NCBI RefSeq assembly: GCF_014646115.1 | Contig: NZ_BMMV01000005.1 | Location: forward strand, 124,001 to 188,000 | Length of the DNA: 64,000 nucleotides | Reading direction: 5' to 3' | DNA from: Streptomyces camponoticapitis | Lineage (GTDB): Bacteria; Actinomycetota; Actinomycetes; Streptomycetales; Streptomycetaceae | In this document: piece after piece, positions 43,287 through 52,202 of the stretch | Layout of the letters: each line of letters starts with the position of its first letter | How positions within the stretch are numbered: position 1 is the first letter of the stretch | The notes under the pieces: generated by a model | Databases searched by the model: none | Told to the model about the DNA's origin: nothing | The model's input: only the letters and a program-made list of their open reading frames with translations | Program-made: the position numbers and the translations under genes

Positions 43287-43433
43287 GGCGACTATGTCTA
43301 CCTGGAGTAACCGACCGCTTCCCGATAGTTGTCGGAAACCGGGACAGGGTGGGGCGGGAGGGCGTAACCTGCGGTCCGGCATATGCCAGATGGCTGGCCG
43401 GAAATGGGCTCCCGGCCGGACGCCCGGTGCGGG

Positions 43434-43781
43434 TCACTCCCCGGGCGTGCGCCCGTTGCGGAGCAGATCGCGGCCGAACTCGACCATCTTCCTGGCGTAG
43501 TCCTCGGTCCACTCCGCCCGTGCGGCGATGTCCGCGGCCGTGAGCCGGTCGAACCGCCGGGGATCCGCGAGCTGAGCGGCGGCGAGGGCCTGGAACTCCA
43601 CGGCCCGGTCGGTCGCGGCCCGGAAGGCGAGCGTCAGCTCGGTGGCCCGGTCCAGCAGCGCGCCCGGGTCGTCGATCGACTCCAGGTCGAAGAAGTGCTC
43701 CGGATCGGAGGCCGCCTCCGACGGCTCGAACAGCAGCGGGGCGGGCCGCAGCCGCCGCTGACTCGACTCGGATTCCGCCAT
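43434..43781 (-). CDS. Small helical protein downstream of helicase operon
   Basis: A 115-aa acidic, almost wholly helical protein. Residues ~75-105 (RLTAADIAARAEWTEDYARKMVEF) look like a helix-turn-helix, but no family is recognised. GGAGGAACAC precedes ATG 43781. It follows the SF1 helicase gene by 93 bases on the same strand and could be the fourth member of that operon. Function unknown. Confidence 0.65.
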   Translation of the reverse strand: MAESESSQRRLRPAPLLFEPSEAASDPEHFFDLESIDDPGALLDRATELTLAFRAATDRAVEFQALAAAQLADPRRFDRLTAADIAARAEWTEDYARKMVEFGRDLLRNGRTPGE

Positions 43782-43874
43782 GTGTTCCTCCTGCTGCTCC
43801 TGGTGCGGGTGCCTGTGCATGTCGTACGTGCCGCTTCGGCCACCGTCCATTGTCCCGCCCCGCGCAAGTGGGCC

Positions 43875-45230
43875 TCAGGGCTGCCAGGGCACGCGGTGTT
43901 CCGCGAGGTGGGAGAGCACCGCGTGGTTCGCCTCCCAGCCGTCGGGGAACTTGATCGTGACGCCCAGCTGGACCGGTTCCGTGGACGGGTGCTCGTCGAG
44001 CAGTTCCGGGACGCCCGCGCGGCAGACCACGATGCAGGCGTGGCGGTGGCGGGAGGCGAGCACGCACAGGCGGCCCGTCTCCAGATGGAACGCCGTCGCG
44101 TCCGGGCGGCCCGAGAGCGGGTGCAGGACGACCGTGATGTCGAACTCACGGCCCTGGAGACGGTTCGCCGTGTCCACGGCCACCCCCGTCACGCCCAGCC
44201 CCGCGAGCGCCGCGCGGACGGCCGCCGCCTGGTCGCGGTGCGCCGTGCCGACGGCGACGCGGTCCGCCGTCAGCGGCGCCGCCTGCGGGCCGCGCTCGCC
44301 GGCCGTCGCGCCGCCCCGCTCCAGCAGCCTGCGCACCACCAGCGCCACCGCCGACACCGCCTCGGGGTCCGTACGGGGCGTACGCCGCGCGGGCAGCTCC
44401 AGCAGGCCCCAGCCGGACGCGGCCGCCTCGTCCACCACCCGGTCCGGGCCCGACCCGTCGGACGGGACCGCGAACGTGAGCCGCCGGTCCGCCGGGCCCG
44501 TACCGCTGCGGAACGGCGTGTACGGGTAGAACGCGTCCGACACCAGCGGCGCCGCCGACGCGGGCAGCCGCCAGGACACCGGGAGCCGGTGCTGCGGCAG
44601 TTCGGGATTGTGCGCGAGAAGGGTGGCGACGGCGCTGGAGGACGGGTCGTACGACAGCCCCGCCCACTGGTCCGCGCCGACCACGCTGAACGGGTCCAAC
44701 TGCCCCGGATCGCCCACGAACAGCGCCCGTTCGAAGAGCCCCGCGACGGCGAGCAGCGCGTCCGAACGCATCTGGTACGCCTCGTCCACGATCGCGTGCC
44801 GCCACGGCTCGACGCCCTGCACATGCGCCCACTTCGCGGCTGTGGACACGACCACGTCCAGGCCCGCGAGGTCGGCCGCCTTCGCCGACTTCCGTACGGA
44901 CGGCAGCTCGTTGAGCAACGGGTCGTACGGATCCGGGTCGTTGCTGTGCAGCCGGCCCACGGGCAGGTCGGGAGCCTTCTCGGCGAGCCGTGAGACGAGG
45001 TCGTCCACCTGCGCGTTGGTCTGCGCGACGACCATCAACGGACGCCCCGCCGCGGCCAGTTCGAGCGCGGCACGCACCACGAGCGTCGACTTCCCCGCGC
45101 CGGGGGGCGAGTCGACGACCACGCCCCGGTACGCGCCGTGCAACGTGTCGTACAGGATCGCGTCGGTGGCCCGCGCGGCCTCGGCCCCGGGGTCGAAACC
45201 CGCCCGGTCGGATGCGGTTGTGGCGGTCAC
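43875..45230 (-). CDS. SF1 helicase-like ATPase
   Basis: A 451-aa superfamily 1 motor. Motif I is SPPGAGKSTL (41-50), then VVAQTNAQVDDL (Ia, Upf1-like), motif II IVDEAYQM (147-154), motif III VGDPGQLDPF, motif IV-V region VGTAHRDQAAAVR and TANRLQGREFD (motif V), ending with LASRHRHACIVV (motif VI). It lacks large accessory domains, so it is a compact Upf1/Dna2-like SF1 core. Its ATG overlaps the stop of the unknown 577-aa gene by 4 bases. Together with the Fe-S nuclease two genes upstream this matches the parts list of a helicase-nuclease machine. Confidence 0.88.
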   Translation of the reverse strand: MTATTASDRAGFDPGAEAARATDAILYDTLHGAYRGVVVDSPPGAGKSTLVVRAALELAAAGRPLMVVAQTNAQVDDLVSRLAEKAPDLPVGRLHSNDPDPYDPLLNELPSVRKSAKAADLAGLDVVVSTAAKWAHVQGVEPWRHAIVDEAYQMRSDALLAVAGLFERALFVGDPGQLDPFSVVGADQWAGLSYDPSSSAVATLLAHNPELPQHRLPVSWRLPASAAPLVSDAFYPYTPFRSGTGPADRRLTFAVPSDGSGPDRVVDEAAASGWGLLELPARRTPRTDPEAVSAVALVVRRLLERGGATAGERGPQAAPLTADRVAVGTAHRDQAAAVRAALAGLGVTGVAVDTANRLQGREFDITVVLHPLSGRPDATAFHLETGRLCVLASRHRHACIVVCRAGVPELLDEHPSTEPVQLGVTIKFPDGWEANHAVLSHLAEHRVPWQP

Positions 45231-46960
45231 AGGAAGTCTTCCTCGGTCACCGGGTCGGGAAGGGGGAGCGGGAGGGACGGCCGGGGCGACGGCGGGCGCG
45301 CGTCGTCGGCCGGCGTACGGGACTCGGGAAGGTGTACGGCTCCGAGGACGGGACCGGCCGCGCCGGCGTCACCGGCGACGGGACCCCCGGCGGGCGCCGC
45401 CCCCGCGCCCTCCACCCCCGGCGGCCCTCCGTGCGTCCACGGCGTCTCCTCCGTCGACGGCAGCTTCGGGCCACCGCGCTGGTCGTGTTCGAACAGGGTC
45501 CAGGCGATCCGCTCGCCCTTCTCCGGCACCGACCCCTCGGCGGGTTCCTTGCCGCGGCCCATCCGGTCCGTCAGCCGCACGACCAGCAGGCCGTGCCCGC
45601 CGGGCTCCCGGCCGACGAACTCGGCCGACTGCGGCTTGCCGTCCAGCGAGCGGTAGACCTTCGTGCGCTCACCGAGCTGCGGGCGGTCCTCGCTGTACAG
45701 CGTGATCAGCGGGCGCGGGCTCGGCCGTTTGCTCTCGCTGTACGCCATCACCACGTCCGTCACCTCCCCGATGAACGCCTCGCCGGAGAGCCTGCGCCCG
45801 GCCAGCACCAGCGGGTCGTCCAGCGCCTCCTGCGCCTCCAGCTGGGCCTGGGCCGTCTCCCGCGAGGCCAGCTTCTGCGCCGCCGTCACCGCGTCGTCGT
45901 GCCGGGGCTGCGGCGGTTCGCCGGACCGCACCCGGTCGCGGTGGCCCGTGAACGACCAGCGGTCACGCGTCCAGCGGTCGGCGACCCGCGCCCCCTCCGG
46001 CAGCTCCCGCAACAGGTCCAGCCCCCGCCACACGGCGTCCCACGTCGGCCGCGCCTGGCTCGCCAGCAGCGCCCGGATCTCCCGCTCGGCCCTGGTCAGC
46101 CGGCCCAGCTGCTCGTCCGCGCCCGGACCGTCCTCGGCGGCCCCGAGCGACTGACGCGCCCGGTCGTACTCGTCGATCGCCGGCGCCAGCAGCCTGTTGT
46201 CGAACGCCGGGTCCGTGGCCGGACCGGCGGGCGGGCAGAGCAACTGCCCACGGCGGTCCCGGTCCGTCTCAGCCCGGAGCGCGGCGTCCCGGCCCGACCC
46301 GCCGTCCGGCGGATCGATCCAGGCCAGCAGCGCGCCGAGATGCTGGTCCTCCAGGTTGGACTGCCCGGTCGCCCAGTGCCTGTTGAGCAGATCGGTCGCC
46401 GCCAGCAGCAGCGACGACCCCGGCACCCGCGCCCGCTCGCCGTAGTGCGTCAGCCAGCGGCCCAGCAGCGGCACGCGCGCGGGCGCCGGATACGGCGTGT
46501 CCGGGTCCTGCTCCGCCGTACGCCGGAACCGCATCGAACGGCCGAGCAGCCGTACGAAGTCGATGCCCGGCCTGTTCGGCACGATCAACTGCGGCGCGTC
46601 CACGCAGAGATCGACCTCCACCTTGACGCGCTTGCCCGTCTCCGGGTCGGTCTCGTTGCGTTCGGCGGGCTCGACATCGTCCGCGTAGGAGTCCAGATGC
46701 GGCAGCAGCGCCTCCGCCAGATCGGCGAGGAACGCGAACCGCAGATCGCGGTCGCGGGGCTGGGCCACGGTCAGCAGCCGGGGCGACTCCCGGTCCGTAC
46801 CGACGAGCGCGCCGAGCGGGGCACCCGCCTCACCGGCCGTCGTGAGCGGGACGAAGACCATCGGGCGCTCCGACAGCCGCCGGTGGCGCACGGTGGTCAG
46901 CGGCTGTGCGCGCCCGGACTCCACCGCCTCAAGCCGGGCCAGGGTGTTGATCAGCGACAT
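45227..46960 (-). CDS. Unknown protein encoded between nuclease and helicase
   Basis: A 577-aa protein of no family I recognise. It begins MSLINTLARLEAVESG and has a mixed globular region to ~350 (LTHYGERARVPGSSLLLAATDLLNRHW is a helical patch). A charged region with an AQLEAQEALDDPL helix follows, then a beta-rich domain (GEVTDVVMAYSESK, LITLYSEDRP, GLLVVRLTDRMGRG) and a Pro/Ala-rich tail. No Walker or nuclease motif is seen. Overlaps of 10 bases with the nuclease gene and 4 bases with the helicase gene imply one complex. It may be an adaptor or DNA-binding subunit; this is inference. Confidence 0.8.
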   Translation of the reverse strand: MSLINTLARLEAVESGRAQPLTTVRHRRLSERPMVFVPLTTAGEAGAPLGALVGTDRESPRLLTVAQPRDRDLRFAFLADLAEALLPHLDSYADDVEPAERNETDPETGKRVKVEVDLCVDAPQLIVPNRPGIDFVRLLGRSMRFRRTAEQDPDTPYPAPARVPLLGRWLTHYGERARVPGSSLLLAATDLLNRHWATGQSNLEDQHLGALLAWIDPPDGGSGRDAALRAETDRDRRGQLLCPPAGPATDPAFDNRLLAPAIDEYDRARQSLGAAEDGPGADEQLGRLTRAEREIRALLASQARPTWDAVWRGLDLLRELPEGARVADRWTRDRWSFTGHRDRVRSGEPPQPRHDDAVTAAQKLASRETAQAQLEAQEALDDPLVLAGRRLSGEAFIGEVTDVVMAYSESKRPSPRPLITLYSEDRPQLGERTKVYRSLDGKPQSAEFVGREPGGHGLLVVRLTDRMGRGKEPAEGSVPEKGERIAWTLFEHDQRGGPKLPSTEETPWTHGGPPGVEGAGAAPAGGPVAGDAGAAGPVLGAVHLPESRTPADDARPPSPRPSLPLPLPDPVTEEDFL

Positions 46961-48240
46961 CCGGCGACCGCGCCTTCCGGAACGGACCCCGGGCCCCGCG
47001 AGACGGCCTCCAGGCCCTCCGGGACCGACTCCAGCGCCTCGGCGCGCAGCGCGGCGGCCCGGCGCAGCGCCACGACCGTCGGATCGTCGTCCGCGACCCC
47101 CGGCGTGCTCTCGCCGCGCGCCGCCGCCAGGACCGCCCCGACCGTCGTCAGACCGCCCAACTCGCCCCGCACCCCGCGCCCCAGCGCCTCCACGGCGCCG
47201 GCCGAGCGGGCCTGGCCCCGGCAGTGGAAGGCCAGCTCGCACGCGGCCAGGCACTCGGGCGCGTACGCCGCCGACACCGCGTCGACCGCCGCCGTCAGCT
47301 CCGCCGGCGAGCACCGCTCCAGATCGAAGCTGGTGCCCTCGGGCAGGGACGCCGCGATGTCGTCGATCCTGGTGAGCCTGGTCAGCTGCCGCCGGGTCAC
47401 CGACAGTTGTTTGCGTACGTCCACGACCGAGGCGGTCGGCAGATTGGAGAAGTCCCGGGGGCAGACCAGCAGCACCGAGTGGTCCACCGCGGCGCCGGTC
47501 ACCCGCGCGGCGACCCGCTCCAGCGCCAGCACGTACACGGCGGCCTGCCGCGCGGCGGCGCCCACCTTCGACGGATCGGCCGAACTGTCGATCATCGGAA
47601 AGGACTTGATCTCCACGACGATCCACCGGCCGTCCGGACGCACCACCACGGCGTCCGGCTCCAGATAGGCGGGCGAGCCCGCCACCTCCAGGGCGAGCAG
47701 CGGGTGCACGAGCAGCGTCCACGCGGCGGATCCGCCGGCCGCGCCGGTCGCCTCGCGCAGCGCCAGCGCCGTACGCGCGACGCGTCCCTCGGGACCGGCC
47801 GCCGTCAGATCGGGGACGAGCACCTCACCGGGCACGGGCGGGCGCGCCCCCGCGCCCATCCGCTCGTGCAGCAGCCGCAGCAGCTCCGTACCGCCGTCGG
47901 CCTTGACGCGCGCCTCGAAGGCGTTGCCCCGCATGAAAGCGAACTGCGACTGCCCGAACGGGGCGGGAGAGCCGAGCGCCGCCGCGAGCGCCGTCTTGTC
48001 GACCCCGGCGCCGTCCAGCAGCGCCCGGCGTCCACAGCCGGGGTTGGCGGCGAGAGCGGCCAGCGCGCGGGCGTCCAGCGGATGCGGCGCGACGTCCGGT
48101 CCGCGCAGCTCAGCGAGCCGCTGCCGGAGCGTCGCCGGTCGCGGCTCCGGTACTGCCGGGGTTGCCGGTGCTGCTGTTGGTGCGGGTGCGCTGCCCGGGG
48201 ATTCGCTCACCCGCGGAAGTCTCGCATCCGTCACTGACAT
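46951..48240 (-). CDS. Cas4/RecB-like Fe-S nuclease
   Basis: A 429-aa PD-(D/E)XK nuclease. The RecB/Cas4 motifs run in order: FMRGNAFEARV (RG-FE helix, 102-112), Asp196 in YLEPDAVVV, Glu210 and Lys212 in VVEIKSF, and RQAAVYVLAL (QxxxY motif, 231-240). Four cysteines fit a 4Fe-4S cluster of the AddB/Cas4 type: Cys69 near the N-terminus, then Cys330, Cys334 and Cys340 (C-x3-C-x5-C), with Cys310 an extra. It would cut single-stranded or flap DNA. No cas1, cas2 or repeats lie nearby. Its first 131 bases overlap the PAP2 gene; a GTG at 48210 would shorten this. Confidence 0.83.
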   Translation of the reverse strand: MSVTDARLPRVSESPGSAPAPTAAPATPAVPEPRPATLRQRLAELRGPDVAPHPLDARALAALAANPGCGRRALLDGAGVDKTALAAALGSPAPFGQSQFAFMRGNAFEARVKADGGTELLRLLHERMGAGARPPVPGEVLVPDLTAAGPEGRVARTALALREATGAAGGSAAWTLLVHPLLALEVAGSPAYLEPDAVVVRPDGRWIVVEIKSFPMIDSSADPSKVGAAARQAAVYVLALERVAARVTGAAVDHSVLLVCPRDFSNLPTASVVDVRKQLSVTRRQLTRLTRIDDIAASLPEGTSFDLERCSPAELTAAVDAVSAAYAPECLAACELAFHCRGQARSAGAVEALGRGVRGELGGLTTVGAVLAAARGESTPGVADDDPTVVALRRAAALRAEALESVPEGLEAVSRGPGSVPEGAVAGCR

Positions 48241-49129
48241 TCGTGGATTTGACCGGGTCGGCCGGGGAGTTGGCCGGGATCTTCGCGACCGCGACGGAAC
48301 CGCCCTTCGGCGAGGGCCGTTCGTCGGACGCCGCCACCCGCACGAGCCTGCCGACGAAGGCGTACCGGCCGGTCGCGCGCGCCCACCCCCGGTCGGCGGC
48401 CCGCAGCGCGGGCCCGGTCAGCATCGCGCCCGCCGCCATCACGGCGCCGCCGGCGACCGCGTCGAGGAAGTAGTGGTTCGCCGTCCCCATCACCACGATC
48501 ACGGTGACCAGCGGATAGAGCGCGCCGATGAACCGCAGCAGCGGCGCCTTCCCGTGCCGCCACAGCAGAATCCCGCACCACAGCGCCCAGCCCACGTGCA
48601 GGCTCGGCATCGCGGCGTACTGGTTGGTCATCGCGCCGAGCCCGCGCGGCGCGCTCGCCTCGGTGCCCCACCAGCCGTACGAGCTGTACTGCGCCATCGT
48701 GTCGACGAAACCGTGACTGGCGTCGAGCAGCCGGGGCGGGCTGGTCGGCAGGAGGGTGAAACCGACCAGGCCGAGCAGGGTGGAGGCCATCAGCCAGGTG
48801 CGGGCCGCCCGGTAGTGCGCGGGGCGGCGCCGGAAGAGCCAGATCAGTACTGCGGGCGTGACGAGGTAGTGCAGCGAGGCGTACATGAAGTCGGCGGGTA
48901 TCCCCAGGGCCGGGGTGTCCGTGAAGAGCCGGTTGAGCGGATGTTCGGCGTTCAGGAAGAACGCCTTCTCTATTCGGAGGATCGCCAGACCGTGCTCGAC
49001 CGCCGTCGACACGTCCCCACGCACCATGATCCGACCTGCCGAGTACGCCCCGTACAGCACTGCCAGCAGCAGCAGTTCGGCCCACCAGCGGGGCCGGTGG
49101 GCGGTGCGCGCATGGTCGGTCTGCCGCAT
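48110..49129 (-). CDS. PAP2-type phosphatase/inositol phosphotransferase-like membrane protein
   Basis: A 339-aa integral membrane protein of the PAP2/AUR1 (aureobasidin-type) group with about six helices. The phosphatase signature shows as PTSPPRLL, then MPSLHVGWALW (motif II, Ser-Leu-His) and ANHYFLDAVAGG (motif III, His...Asp). Enzymes of this type act on lipid phosphates or transfer phosphoinositol. A ~95-residue hydrophilic tail follows the last helix. ATG 49129 has GAGGGAGAG upstream; earlier in-frame starts exist. The 3' end overlaps the nuclease gene by 131 bases on the same strand in another frame. Confidence 0.87.
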   Translation of the reverse strand: MRQTDHARTAHRPRWWAELLLLAVLYGAYSAGRIMVRGDVSTAVEHGLAILRIEKAFFLNAEHPLNRLFTDTPALGIPADFMYASLHYLVTPAVLIWLFRRRPAHYRAARTWLMASTLLGLVGFTLLPTSPPRLLDASHGFVDTMAQYSSYGWWGTEASAPRGLGAMTNQYAAMPSLHVGWALWCGILLWRHGKAPLLRFIGALYPLVTVIVVMGTANHYFLDAVAGGAVMAAGAMLTGPALRAADRGWARATGRYAFVGRLVRVAASDERPSPKGGSVAVAKIPANSPADPVKSTNVSDGCETSAGERIPGQRTRTNSSTGNPGSTGAATGDAPAAAR

Positions 49130-49363
49130 CCGAACGCTCTCCCTCATGCTTTTACGCGGCCTTTCGCCGACGTTCAACCGTACGGTGTAGGCGATCGCCC
49201 GCCCGCGAGGGGTCCCCCCGCGAACCCTCGTGCGACGACAGAAACACCCCGCGACGTGATCGTCGGCTGATCAGGGGGACGCCGAGATCGTCCCGAAGGT
49301 TGCCCGGTGTTCAGGTGCGGGATGATGGGAGGGCACCTGTTGTGAACCTCAGGGAGACTTTCC

Positions 49364-49960
49364 ATGGCCTCGCGCATTCTCCTCGCCCGGCACGGTCAGA
49401 CGGCGTGGTCGCTGTCCGGCAGGCACACCGGCAGGACGGATGTCCCTCTGCTCGACGAGGGCAGGCGCGGCGCGAAGCTGCTGGGGGAGCGGCTGCACCG
49501 TGAGCCGTGGTCGGGTCTGCCCGACGCGGAGATCCGCACCAGCCCGCTGCTGCGCGCGAGCGACACGTGCGCTCTCGCCGGGTTCGCCGGACGGGCGCGG
49601 CCGTGGGACGCGTTGATGGAGTTCGACTACGGCGCGTACGAGGGCATGACCCCGGCGGAGATCCAGGCGGTGCGTCCGGGCTGGTTCATCTGGCGCGACG
49701 GGGTCCCCGACGGGGAGACCCTGGCGGAGGTCGCCGCCCGCGCCGACGAGGTCGTCGCCTGGGCGCGCTCGGCCGACCGTGACGTGGTGGTCTTCGCGCA
49801 CGGCCACATCCTGCGCGCGATCGGCGCGCGCTGGCTGGGGGAGGACGTGTCGTTCGCGTCCCGGATCCGGCTGGCGCCGACATCGCTGTCCGTCCTGGAC
49901 TGGGCGTACGGGGCTCCGGCGATCGACATCTGGAACGACACGGGGCATCTCGCGGGCTGA
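49364..49960 (+). CDS. Histidine phosphatase family protein
   Basis: A 198-aa phosphoglycerate-mutase-like phosphatase. The catalytic RHG lies in [11 protein letters not shown] (His10 phosphorylated), the second Arg in [13 protein letters not shown], Glu in [12 protein letters not shown], and the second His in [13 protein letters not shown]. It hydrolyses a phosphate ester of an undefined small substrate in the cytoplasm. CAGGGAGACTTTCC precedes ATG 49364. It converges on the HTH/TPR regulator gene and diverges from the PAP2 gene. Confidence 0.93.
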   Translation: MASRILLARHGQTAWSLSGRHTGRTDVPLLDEGRRGAKLLGERLHREPWSGLPDAEIRTSPLLRASDTCALAGFAGRARPWDALMEFDYGAYEGMTPAEIQAVRPGWFIWRDGVPDGETLAEVAARADEVVAWARSADRDVVVFAHGHILRAIGARWLGEDVSFASRIRLAPTSLSVLDWAYGAPAIDIWNDTGHLAG

Positions 49961-50033
49961 ACCCGCCGCCCCCGGCCCAGCCGGCTGCCGGTCCCTCCCG
50001 CACCGTCCGGCCGGCCGCGCAGGACCGGACCCG

Positions 50034-51419
50034 TCAGGCCCGGTGCGCCATCGCCGCCGTCGACGCGTGGCGGTCCAGGAAGGCGCCGACCTCCGCCGTA
50101 CGCCGCTTGGGCAGCAGCACCCGCACCATGCCCGCGAGCATGCCCTGGATACGGGACGACTGGACCTCGTCCATCAGGTCGAGCACCTGCTGCCCGGCGG
50201 CGGCGGCCTCGTCGAGGGAGCCCGAGCGAGCCAGGTCCACCGCCAACTCCGCCCGGTAGAGCGCGAGATTGCGGGTGAAGTGCGGATCCTGGAGGACAGT
50301 GGCCCGGTACGCGTGCCGGGCCGCCGCCGACCAGTCGCCCAGCGCCGCGCGGCACTGCCCCTCCAGCGCCTGAAGTTCGGGTTCGCCGAAGAACGACATC
50401 CACTCCGGATCGGTGTCCGAGGGACCGCGCTCGAAGAGCGTGTGCGCCTGGCCGAGCGACTGCTCGCAGCCGGTACGTTCCCCGAGCCCGGCCCAGCCGC
50501 CCGCCTCGCGCAGGGCGAGGAGCGACAGCAGCCGGGGCGAGGCGAGGTCCCGGGCCGCGCGCCGGCCGGCCTGCGCCGCGCGTACCGCCTCGCGGTACCT
50601 GCCCGCGTCCCTCGCCAGGAACGAGGTGTTGCAGAAGGCGTGCGCCTCAACTCCCAGGTCATTGGCGACCCGTGCGGTCGCCAGCGCCTCCGCGTAATGG
50701 GAACGCGCGTCGTCGAAGCGGCCCGAGTCGTGCGCCAGCCACCCCACCGAGATGGCGAGTTCGCCCGCGCTCGCGTGCAGCCGGTCGGCCGTCGCGCCGC
50801 GCGTGGCGGTGCCCGCGTCGAGGAGCGCGTACGCCGTCCGCAGCGGCTGCGCCGCCCGCCGGTACAGCCCGTCGGCGCCGTGCCGGTCGTCCAGCAGCCG
50901 GATCCGTCGCACCGCCTCCTCCAGGGCGCTCACCTCCGCCTCACCCACCCGCCGGGGGCCGGGAACGGCGGCCGCGGGGGCGGGGGCGGCGCCGATGCCG
51001 AGAGAGGCGGCCGCCATCGAAGCCGTGCCGCCGGTCATGAATGCGCGACGCCGCACGTCGCTCTCCTCGCTCATGTCACCTGTGCCGCTGTTCATCGGGG
51101 TCGGGTCGGGGAGGGCGGCCGGCGCCGGAGCGGCGTCGGCCGTGGCTCTGGAAGCCCGGCCGCGTACGCTCTCGCGCGCGGAGAAGCCCAGGTCGGCCAG
51201 GGTGAGGCCGGGGAACATGTGGAGGAAGACGCGTTCGTACGCGTAGTTGGGACAGCGGATCTCGCCAGCCTCCACCCGCCCGACATAGCGTGCGTCGCAA
51301 GCGACTTGTTCACCGATCTCCCGGGCCGCCCTGCGCACGGCCGCCGCGAACTCCCCCGGCGAGCGTCGGCCGCGCAGCCTGCGGAAGGTGAGATTGGGAA
51401 CCGCCCGGGTCGACACCAT
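50034..51419 (-). CDS. HTH regulator with TPR-like C-terminal domain
   Basis: A 461-aa regulator. The N-terminal ~75 residues hold an XRE-like helix-turn-helix: GEFAAAVRRAAREIGEQVA, then RYVGRVEAGEIRCPNYAYER. A Ser/Ala linker (~100-155) and a TAT-like RRRAFMTGGTASM motif follow. The C-terminal ~300 residues are repeated helical pairs (DARSHYAEALATARVANDLG, AQAGRRAARDLA) resembling TPRs. Streptomyces has many such proteins, including developmental repressors such as NsdA; this one is not NsdA by position. ATG 51419 follows GAGAGG. The ligand is unknown. Confidence 0.82.
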   Translation of the reverse strand: MVSTRAVPNLTFRRLRGRRSPGEFAAAVRRAAREIGEQVACDARYVGRVEAGEIRCPNYAYERVFLHMFPGLTLADLGFSARESVRGRASRATADAAPAPAALPDPTPMNSGTGDMSEESDVRRRAFMTGGTASMAAASLGIGAAPAPAAAVPGPRRVGEAEVSALEEAVRRIRLLDDRHGADGLYRRAAQPLRTAYALLDAGTATRGATADRLHASAGELAISVGWLAHDSGRFDDARSHYAEALATARVANDLGVEAHAFCNTSFLARDAGRYREAVRAAQAGRRAARDLASPRLLSLLALREAGGWAGLGERTGCEQSLGQAHTLFERGPSDTDPEWMSFFGEPELQALEGQCRAALGDWSAAARHAYRATVLQDPHFTRNLALYRAELAVDLARSGSLDEAAAAGQQVLDLMDEVQSSRIQGMLAGMVRVLLPKRRTAEVGAFLDRHASTAAMAHRA

Positions 51420-51701
51420 GGCCGAGACCTCTCTTGGAGCACCTTGGTCCTGCGTGCCGGTCCACCTGCTGACCGGGTTTCCCGGCGCTCCGGCGTCCAA
51501 GAACGTACCGGTTGTGACGAGTTGCCTACACAGTGTTTGGCTACAAAACGGATATCTCACCCACGATCTGCCATGAACTGCCACCCTTTGCGGCGGACTC
51601 TCGCCGTAGCTGTTGACGCCGCGACGCGTTGAACCATGCGGAGACGCGCCACGTCTCCGCTCGCCGAGGAGGGGTTCCCCTTGTTGGAGTTGGAGGTCGG
51701 T

Positions 51702-52151
51702 ATGAAGACCGGTGACAGCTCATGGACGACTGCTCAGCACACGCCCAGCGCCGAGGCGAGCGAGTCGCCGCCCGGTGACACCGCCGGGGGCCACGGCGGG
51801 CCCTGCGACCTGGTGACCGTGCCGGCCCGGCAGGGGCTGGAGGCCGTCGACATCCTGCGCCGCGGCGCGGGCGAGGCCCCTTCGGTCGGGCCCGTGCTCC
51901 TCGACGTCAACTGCGACAACCTCGGGTTCCTGGTGCCGCCCGGCACGGCGGCGGGCTGGGACATGCCCGGCAGCGCGTGTACGGAGACCGCCGGCCGGGG
52001 ACTGCGCATCCCGGCCGAGCCGCCCGTCGGCGGAAGCGCGTGGCTGCTGCCGCCGGACTCCGCGACCGGGGAGGTCACGGACCCGGCGGTGCTGCGGGAG
52101 GCCCTCGGCGAGGCGGCCCGGCTGATCGAGGCCGCGGACGGCCACCGGTAG
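51702..52151 (+). CDS. Hypothetical protein, Streptomyces-type
   Basis: A 149-aa acidic protein with a disordered first ~35 residues and a compact alpha/beta core (VDILRRGAGEAP, VGPVLLDVNCDNLGFLVPPGT, GGSAWLLPP) ending in ALGEAARLIEAAD. This resembles short Streptomyces proteins of unknown function that lie next to HTH/TPR regulators and often accompany anti-sigma-like systems. GGAGGTCGGT precedes ATG 51702. It diverges from the HTH/TPR regulator, so it may be its target. Confidence 0.7.
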   Translation: MKTGDSSWTTAQHTPSAEASESPPGDTAGGHGGPCDLVTVPARQGLEAVDILRRGAGEAPSVGPVLLDVNCDNLGFLVPPGTAAGWDMPGSACTETAGRGLRIPAEPPVGGSAWLLPPDSATGEVTDPAVLREALGEAARLIEAADGHR

Positions 52152-52202
52152 CGACCGCCCGTGCGCGGGGGCCGGTGACCGCCACCGGGCGATAATGGCC
52201 CG

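Noticed and set aside
44990..47668. 892-codon open frame opposite the helicase operon
   Set aside because: Low-complexity Arg/Pro/Gly product, no start context, antisense to genes with clear motifs.
46951..48240. CRISPR-Cas interpretation of the Cas4-like protein
   Set aside because: No repeat array and no cas1 or cas2 near; the helicase and unknown partners fit a different machine.
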